DNA of 36,957 nucleotides, taken from the NCBI GenBank assembly GCA_003132865.1, contig PKYZ01000932.1:64921-101877 (forward strand). Reading direction: 5' to 3'. The position numbers were made by a program, and so were the translations under genes. Below, in pieces: positions 31,858 through 36,957 of this stretch; positions within the stretch are counted from its first letter, which is position 1, and every line of letters begins with the position of its first letter. Below the pieces are notes generated by a model. That model searched no databases and was not told the origin of the DNA. It saw only the letters and a program-made list of their open reading frames with translations. This stretch comes from Bryobacterales bacterium. Its GTDB lineage: Bacteria > Acidobacteriota > Terriglobia > Bryobacterales > Bryobacteraceae.

Positions 31858-33321
31858 CTAAACCTCGGTCATCAATCTGGCCCACTCCAGGGCCACCAGT
31901 CCGGCGGGCCGCAGTTTCACTTCGGCCGACTTGCGTCCCACGATTTCGTTGGTCAAATGCGTCCGCAGTTTCTGGAATTCGCGGTCGCGGGTGCCGCTCA
32001 GAATACGGGTCAGGCGGCGCTGAAAGCGCCAGGTACGGGTAGGGCTTTCGGCCTCGGCGCCATCCCCGTATGCCTGCTTCTGGTAGAAGCTGCGCAGCCC
32101 CATGAGGAGCTGGCGCGACAGCCGGTAATCGCCGGCCAGCTTCACCACGGTGTCTTTCAGATCCGCGGCATCGGCCAGTTGCTTCCATTCCAGGATGCGG
32201 CCGAGCACGTAAATGCAATCCTTATCCGCGGCCTTGGCCAGTTCCAGGTTGCGTCCGGCATCCTGATACACGGCGGCGATGGGATAGTGCATCTCCGGCG
32301 CGAGCGCCACGGCCATGGAAATGGTCTTTCCTTCGGGACCCGGAAAATCTTTCAGGTTCTCCTCGGTGAAGCGGTGGAAGAGGCGTTGGACCTCGCGCGC
32401 CAGCAGAAGCAAGGCATCCCAGCTTCCATAGACCGCGAAATCGTCGCCGCCGGAATACAGGATAGTGACCTTGCGCCAGAACTCCGGCATGGAGCAGAGC
32501 ACTTCCAGCTCGCCGGCGAAGAACTGTTTGTAAAGCACGGAGAGCTGCACGTGCTCTTCAATGGTGGTGAGCCGCCGCAGGCGAACGCCGAAGCTATCCA
32601 CATCGCCGCGCAGCACACCCCACAGTGAGCGGCCCTGCGCGCGCCGCGCCAGCGTGGCCACGGTAGCCGCCGAGCGGCCGTCCTCACTGGGAGCGGCGTG
32701 CCGCGCCAGAGTGATGCCTTCGAGCGACAAGTTGGTGGTAAGGTTCCAGGTATGTTTGCCGACGCCCGGATGGACCATGGCGGGCGTCTCCGGCGACCAG
32801 CCGATGGCGCTGGCCTCACGCACGTTCAGCCCCAGTTCCTTCGAAAAATAGGCGTCCACATCGGCCGGCACAGCCGACGCAAACGGCTGGAATGTTTCGG
32901 CGCCGCTGGCCGCGAGCGGAGTGGCCCGCTTGTGCTGCAATTCCTCGTTCAGGCGCTTGCGCACCACGCTCCAATCGCCGAGATTCTCGGTGACGCTCCA
33001 CAGCAATGTGAGGTAGCTGCCGCTGAGTTCGCCAAGCTGCCGAGCCGCTCCGCTCAGGAACTCCTGGGCCGCGCCGCGCGCTTCGCCGGGCAGGACCAGC
33101 AAGAACTGTCCGCCACCGCTGGAACCGAGCAGTATGCGCGCGAGTCCGAATTCGGCGAGCAGCGCCCGCGGCAGGACCTCGCACAGCAGCGTGATCCATT
33201 GAGAACGCCCGGCGAGAAGCTCCTCGCCATTCGACCGCGCGGGCGCAGCTCCGCCGGGCGGGGACAGAAGGAACTCTTCTATGCCCAGGATTTTCCCTTG
33301 CAGAAGGATCTGTTCGGACAT
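31858..33321 (-). CDS. cas10: Cas10/Csm1 without HD nuclease domain
   Basis: Cas10 makes cyclic oligoadenylates from ATP when the complex binds target RNA. The 487-residue protein opens directly with the first palm domain (LQGKILGIEEFLL, equivalent to the family DISGIQDFL). The second palm has GDVDSFG (Asp240, Asp242) and YSGGDDFAVYG with GGDD at 291-294, so the cyclase site is intact. The C-terminal helical D4 domain follows. The N-terminal HD DNase domain, about 200-250 residues in usual Csm1, is absent, and the linker lacks the zinc cysteines. No HD-like frame lies upstream in the window. It is the first gene of the csm operon; AAGG lies about 13 bases before the ATG, a poor ribosome-binding site. 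Confidence 0.9.
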   Translation of the reverse strand: MSEQILLQGKILGIEEFLLSPPGGAAPARSNGEELLAGRSQWITLLCEVLPRALLAEFGLARILLGSSGGGQFLLVLPGEARGAAQEFLSGAARQLGELSGSYLTLLWSVTENLGDWSVVRKRLNEELQHKRATPLAASGAETFQPFASAVPADVDAYFSKELGLNVREASAIGWSPETPAMVHPGVGKHTWNLTTNLSLEGITLARHAAPSEDGRSAATVATLARRAQGRSLWGVLRGDVDSFGVRLRRLTTIEEHVQLSVLYKQFFAGELEVLCSMPEFWRKVTILYSGGDDFAVYGSWDALLLLAREVQRLFHRFTEENLKDFPGPEGKTISMAVALAPEMHYPIAAVYQDAGRNLELAKAADKDCIYVLGRILEWKQLADAADLKDTVVKLAGDYRLSRQLLMGLRSFYQKQAYGDGAEAESPTRTWRFQRRLTRILSGTRDREFQKLRTHLTNEIVGRKSAEVKLRPAGLVALEWARLMTEV

Positions 33322-33494
33322 CTAAGAAGATAGGCCTTAAGAATTCCCCACTGTAGCACAGCGCACCGACGGGGCGCGGGTGGGTAGTGTCTGAGAGTTG
33401 CGTTGAACCGAAAACAGCGGCAGCTCGGGCGTGAGGAGCGGGTCGAAGGCGAATTTGGAGGTGTTTTGGGGTCAAATTATCGCTTCGGGTGGTG

Positions 33495-34178
33495 TCAGCT
33501 TCCACCGGAGGACGGGTTCCGGTTGGGATTCAGGGGCCGATCCGGGTGGGCACCGCCGTCTGTGGCGCCGGCCCCCTCAGGAAATTGGGTTCGTTTCGTT
33601 TTTTCTGTTTTTGGGGCGGTGGGAGGGGCTTCCGGCTCGCTGGGCGCGGCTTCGGCGGCTTCAACCTGGGCGCACGCGGCGTCGGCCTGCCGGGCGCGTC
33701 GCTCATCCTGCATCATGTACAAGTCGCGGAGGGCGCGGGAGAACTCGCGCTGCAGGAAGCCTTCATAGCGGATGAGCTTGGAGAACGAGTTGTGTTGTGC
33801 GGCGTCATAGTTGAAGGCCCAAGCCATGGGGTTGGTGCTGCCCTCCTTGTTGAATTGCTCGGGCATGGGGCTGCTTTCGGCTTGGTAGTGGAACAAGCCG
33901 GCGTCCAGGTAGCGGACCGAGCGCATTTTGAATTCGGCGGCGACGAGGCGTTCGACCAAGGCGTCCTCGGCCTGGTCGAAGGGCTGGAAGCGGTCGCGGA
34001 ACTGGTCGAGGAGCTGGAAGAATTCGTCGGGATCGCCGTCGGGAGGGAGGAACTTGCCGGAGGTCATGCCGTGCACGAGGCTGTTGCGGCTGGATATGGT
34101 TTTGCCTTCGGGGGTACGAGGGCCGGTGCTTTTCTTGGAATTTTTGCGATTGGCGTTGGCTTGCGCTTCGGTAGCCAT
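33495..34178 (-). CDS. conserved hypothetical protein, STGPRTPEGK family
   Basis: A 227-residue protein starting at ATG 34178 with AAGGA nine bases upstream. The N terminus reads ANANRKNSKKSTGPRTPEGK and is followed by NSLVHGMTSG; I know this motif from a family present in many copies in acidobacterial genomes, often near mobile DNA, with no assigned function. The central region is helical (LLDQFRDRFQPFDQAEDALV), and the last 70 residues are Ala/Glu/Pro-rich and likely disordered. The frame can be extended to 34241 without conservation. It is transcribed toward the csm operon but separated by 174 bases without clear signals, so it is probably not part of it. Confidence 0.75.
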   Translation of the reverse strand: MATEAQANANRKNSKKSTGPRTPEGKTISSRNSLVHGMTSGKFLPPDGDPDEFFQLLDQFRDRFQPFDQAEDALVERLVAAEFKMRSVRYLDAGLFHYQAESSPMPEQFNKEGSTNPMAWAFNYDAAQHNSFSKLIRYEGFLQREFSRALRDLYMMQDERRARQADAACAQVEAAEAAPSEPEAPPTAPKTEKTKRTQFPEGAGATDGGAHPDRPLNPNRNPSSGGS

Positions 34179-34958
34179 GGTAATGGGTCCTTGTGTGTCA
34201 TGGCGGGCGTGGATTTGGATGAGCAATATGGGATTGGACATCCGGCCTGTCGATTCTATTGTGGGGCGGGCGGTTTGGGGATCGTGGATACAAAGGCTGC
34301 AAGTGATTGAGAAGGCGGGGAAGATTCAGGTGCCGAGTTGTGTGACCGAAAACTGGGCTGGTTGCCTCAAGAAGGATTGGTAGTGGGCTGTTTTTGGTGG
34401 TGGGCTTCAGAGGCAAAACGGTCCGCGCTACTCCGTTCTATCCTTAGCCTTCGCGTCCTGCACTCCGCTGAGCCGTCGTCCGGCCCGATTGCTGGTTGGA
34501 AGGGTTATTCTCAACGGCAATCGCCATGGCCAGCAACGCACTTGTCAGATATGGCGACTTATCCGGCCAAATGGCATGGCGAGTCCACGCAAGCCGCCCG
34601 GCGTCATCGCCGAATGGCCGCAAAACATCGGTTTCCCCGATTTATCGTAGAAGCTTCGCGTGAAGGGCTCGCGGTAATGCACATTGAACAGAACAGCTAG
34701 GGTCCCACCCCCCACCTGCGACATGCGGAAAGATCACTTCTGTTTGAGGCTGGCGGTCGGACCGACCTCGCCAAAACACGCGATAGGTCCAGAAAACCGT
34801 CGCGCGTGACCGCTTCATCAGCAATTGCCGCCTGCCTTCCCTTCTCGGCGTTGCGGATCGAGTAGGATATCTGGCTACAAATCCCCTTCGCACCGGAGGG
34901 AGCGAAAGGGACGCGGAGACGCAGGGCGCGCCGCGTTATGATCGTCATGGTGCCCCGT
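34179..34958. other. 780-base stretch without a clear gene
   Basis: Contains frames of up to 120 codons, but none has convincing composition, motif or ribosome-binding site. I see no repeats, CRISPR array or tRNA. It may be decayed DNA between two insertion events. Confidence 0.4.
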
Positions 34959-35097
34959 ATGCACGTTCTCCTAGCAGACAAATTCGAGCAGTCCAGGACG
35001 GACTGAAGGCGGCCGGTTGCGAAGTGACCTATCAGCCTGGCCTGAAAGACGACGCACTGGCGGAGGCAGTGGAGCGGCTGCGGCCCGACGTCCGAGG
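34959..35097 (+). pseudogene. serA: serA (phosphoglycerate dehydrogenase) 5' fragment
   Basis: Starts with ATG and MHVLLADKFEQS, then after a small deletion continues in another frame as DGLKAAGCEVTYQPGLKDDA and LAEAVERLRPDV. This is the beginning of D-3-phosphoglycerate dehydrogenase (first step of serine synthesis). Similarity ends at about 35097, inside the first domain, where unrelated AT-richer sequence begins. About 46 codons remain out of roughly 500, so it is a relic cut by insertion or rearrangement. Confidence 0.75.
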
Positions 35098-35234
35098 AAA
35101 CCTTTTACAAAAGCAGTTTTTCTCAAGCCTGTTATGTTAAGGCCGCTTGAGAATCGGTTAACCATATTAGCGTCGTTCGGAGTATATACGATCCCGCCAG
35201 CGGACGCCGGAACCCGTATTTCTCTAGGTTGAAC

Positions 35235-35756
35235 ATGCTTACTGAACTTTTTAGGGTTGTGCTTGCCTCTCCTTCGGACGTTCAGGCCGAGCGCGATGCG
35301 GCGGGTTCCGTCATTGAGTCCCTCAACGGAATGCTCCTGGGCGGTGGTTTTCCGGCGGCCCTGAGGCTGGTGCGTTGGGAAACGGATGCTTACCCGGGCT
35401 TGCACCCCCGTGGGCCTCAAGGGTTGATTGACGATCAACTGCGAATTGAGGAATGCGACATTCTGATTGGTGTCTTCTGGAAACGGTTCGGTACGCCAGT
35501 AGGAGACGCCGAGTCTGGTACTGCGCACGAGATCCGGCGCGCCATTGACACTTGGAATGACAGGGGAACGCCTCAAGTGATGCTCTACTTCCGCGAGGCG
35601 CACGGACAAACCATCTCTCCAGATGAAGAGGAACAGTTTCGCAAGGTCCAGAATTTCAAGGAACAGCTTTATTTGACACACACGGCGCTCGTCTGGAAGT
35701 ACGAAGATGACGGTGATTTCTTTGCCAGCTCCATGGACACCTTTGGAGCGTTGTGA
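35235..35756 (+). CDS. DUF4062-like protein
   Basis: A 173-residue alpha/beta protein. It opens FRVVLASPSDVQAERDA, with later LVRWETDAYPGLHP, CDILIGVFWKRFGTP and SGTAHEIRRAI. These features match DUF4062-type domains, TIR-like folds that form the N terminus of large STAND NTPase or repeat proteins in bacterial conflict systems. Here the domain stands alone and ends in MDTFGAL, so it may be complete or cut off. ATG at 35235 is preferred to the TTG at 35229; the ribosome-binding site is weak (TAGG). It lies between a broken serA and a 5'-truncated secreted-protein gene, on what may be a small inserted segment. Confidence 0.6.
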   Translation: MLTELFRVVLASPSDVQAERDAAGSVIESLNGMLLGGGFPAALRLVRWETDAYPGLHPRGPQGLIDDQLRIEECDILIGVFWKRFGTPVGDAESGTAHEIRRAIDTWNDRGTPQVMLYFREAHGQTISPDEEEQFRKVQNFKEQLYLTHTALVWKYEDDGDFFASSMDTFGAL

Positions 35757-36957
35757 ATGAGGCGGTTGCGGCCGCCAGACCCGGCATCTGGGCCACTTTC
35801 GTTCCTCCGGGTTTCGACGTCGGCCGACACCGTTTGCGCCCGCCACGAAAGCTTTGCGGAATTCATGGGCGACGTATTCTTGCGGTGCACGTATGACAGT
35901 GACGCTGCTTACCGCGGTACTATGGATCTCATTGTCAGCCTGTTCGCCTCTGCGCCGATCACCTCGGGCTTTACGGAGGGGAGCACTCGCACAGTAGTTC
36001 TGTGTGAGGTTGGGAGGCCGGGAGCGGCCGCGATGATTCCTGGCGTGACGGTGGGGGGCAATAGTGTCGTTTTCTCGGGGGTCCACCTTCACATCGGCCC
36101 CGGTGAGACGCGCGTCTTTCAAATCAGCAACCTTCGCTGCGATTGTAGCAGTGTTCCTTTTCTTATCCCGTCTTCCCATCCAATAACGTCTGCCGGCGTG
36201 GGCAGCGTATTAGTGTACGTCACGATAGCCGGGGTACCCATTGAGGTCCCTCAATTGAAAGTTGCAACCGTTAGAAAGGGAATAGATTTTGAAGTCAGAA
36301 CCGCTGATAATTCGCGACGGTTACCTGACAGCGGATACGAGTCGAGCCAATCAGCGGCCTTGACCGAAAGGAGGATTGCAACCCTCCGGTACACCGAGAG
36401 TTTTGTGAACGCATTCAAGTCGAGAGCGCCAGTTCGGGACCGTATCTGGACCAGGTATGAGGGGGACGCGGTAGGGACCGGAGAAAGTTGCCCGCTTTGT
36501 GCTGTTTTTGCAACCGACGGAGGTGATGTTCAGGTGGCGGGTTTGGCTGATTCGGGGACCTGGCTTCAAGCCCAATTCTCCAATCTTCAGGAGGGGGTTA
36601 GGGTCTTTGTTTCGGCCCACGAGCTCGGGAGCGACAGGCACGCCCGCCTGTTGTCGCCCGGCGGCGGGGCGACGGTGATCGGGGGCGTAGAAGCAAGAGA
36701 GTTACCCATCGAGAACGGTTATGCCATGGCCATATGGGAGGTCATAGCTCCGTTCTGTTCTGAACCAAATGCGGGCTTCCTGGACTTCGCCGTGTTTGCC
36801 ACTTACACTTCGGACCCGATCGCAAACCAGCGCTCCATCGGAACGAGCGTCGTGTTCGGGGGCTTCTCCCCACAATTAGCCGCTTATTCGTCCGCCGGTC
36901 CGATCCCGATGTTTTCGTCCACGATTTCGACGTCGTTCTACAATATCCTGACCGTAG
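35757..36957 (+). CDS. acidobacterial secreted protein, N terminus broken, 3' end outside window
   Basis: An open frame of 400 codons runs from ATG at 35757 past the right edge. From about residue 30 it is a beta-rich sequence: SFAEFMGDVFLRC, GNSVVFSGVHLHIGPGETRV, FQISNLRCD, VAGLADSGTWLQAQFSNLQE and GVRVFVSAHELGS. The order of these motifs is what I recall from a family of extracellular proteins expanded in Solibacter-like acidobacteria (function unknown). The first 25 residues are Pro/Arg-rich with no signal peptide, unlike family members, so the true 5' end was probably lost. The frame is the same as that of the DUF4062-like ORF, with only a TGA separating them, which is probably chance. 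Confidence 0.65.
   Translation, partial: MRRLRPPDPASGPLSFLRVSTSADTVCARHESFAEFMGDVFLRCTYDSDAAYRGTMDLIVSLFASAPITSGFTEGSTRTVVLCEVGRPGAAAMIPGVTVGGNSVVFSGVHLHIGPGETRVFQISNLRCDCSSVPFLIPSSHPITSAGVGSVLVYVTIAGVPIEVPQLKVATVRKGIDFEVRTADNSRRLPDSGYESSQSAALTERRIATLRYTESFVNAFKSRAPVRDRIWTRYEGDAVGTGESCPLCAVFATDGGDVQVAGLADSGTWLQAQFSNLQEGVRVFVSAHELGSDRHARLLSPGGGATVIGGVEARELPIENGYAMAIWEVIAPFCSEPNAGFLDFAVFATYTSDPIANQRSIGTSVVFGGFSPQLAAYSSAGPIPMFSSTISTSFYNILTV

Noticed and set aside
31471..32628. 385-codon plus-strand frame over csm2 and cas10
   Set aside because: Caused by high GC at third positions of the genes on the minus strand; the csm reading is supported by GGDD and RAMP motifs.
33322..33494. Possible HD domain or CRISPR leader upstream of cas10
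   Set aside because: No frame with an HD motif and no repeats are present in this stretch.
34338..34700. 120-codon plus-strand ORF
   Set aside because: No ribosome-binding site, odd composition and no recognisable motif.
34971..36179. 402-codon open frame on the minus strand
   Set aside because: It is antisense to the serA fragment, the DUF4062-like ORF and the secreted-protein frame, all of which show recognisable motifs; its product is basic and without any pattern.

Overview
The window reads as an accessory, defence-rich stretch of a moderately GC-rich bacterium, most likely an acidobacterium of the Bryobacterales / Candidatus Solibacter type. Two things point there: a protein with the STGPRTPEGK motif (33495-34178), and a secreted-protein fragment running off the right end (35757 onward) that resembles repeated surface proteins of that group. 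This is recall of families, not a database match.

Region 1 (1-6.3 kb) is a graveyard of one kind of large serine recombinase. It holds the 3' part of one copy, two decayed copies of its 3' end, and two copies of its promoter plus the small ORF that precedes such genes. Between these remnants sit small cargo genes: an NYN nuclease, several small membrane proteins, and a beta-rich protein paired with a membrane protein. The cargo blocks are bounded by a recurring hairpin with arms CTTGCC/GGCAAG.

Region 2 (6.7-11.6 kb) is a tight three-gene operon joined by ATGA overlaps: an SPPY-class DNA methyltransferase, a 751-residue protein with two GHKL ATPase domains, and a receiver-domain protein with an unknown C-terminal part. 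It looks like a methyltransferase coupled to a two-component-like signalling pair and is the best candidate here for an undescribed defence system. An AT-rich FkbM methyltransferase follows.

Region 3 (12.8-28.2 kb) looks like an integrated mobile island. It has a WhiG/FliA-like sigma factor, a Cas4-like nuclease coupled to a SWIM-domain protein, a divergent VirD4/TraG-like ATPase, a small nuclease-fold protein and a DUF932 protein. A restriction operon follows (Mrr-like endonuclease, hsdM, hsdS and a frameshifted hsdR), then a UvrD-like helicase and a tyrosine integrase. Just outside the integrase lies the 5' half of a tRNA-Gly gene, broken in the anticodon loop, which marks one end of the island.

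Region 4 (28.2-33.3 kb, minus strand) is a type III-A CRISPR effector operon: cas10/csm1 without an HD domain but with GGDD, then csm2, csm3, csm4 and csm5. The csm5 3' end carries two frameshifts 54 bases from the tRNA fragment. No CRISPR array, cas6, cas1/cas2 or CARF effector is visible in the window. Region 5 (33.5-36.96 kb) is a mosaic: the STGPRTPEGK protein, a long apparently empty stretch, a serA fragment, a DUF4062-like ORF, and the incomplete secreted protein.
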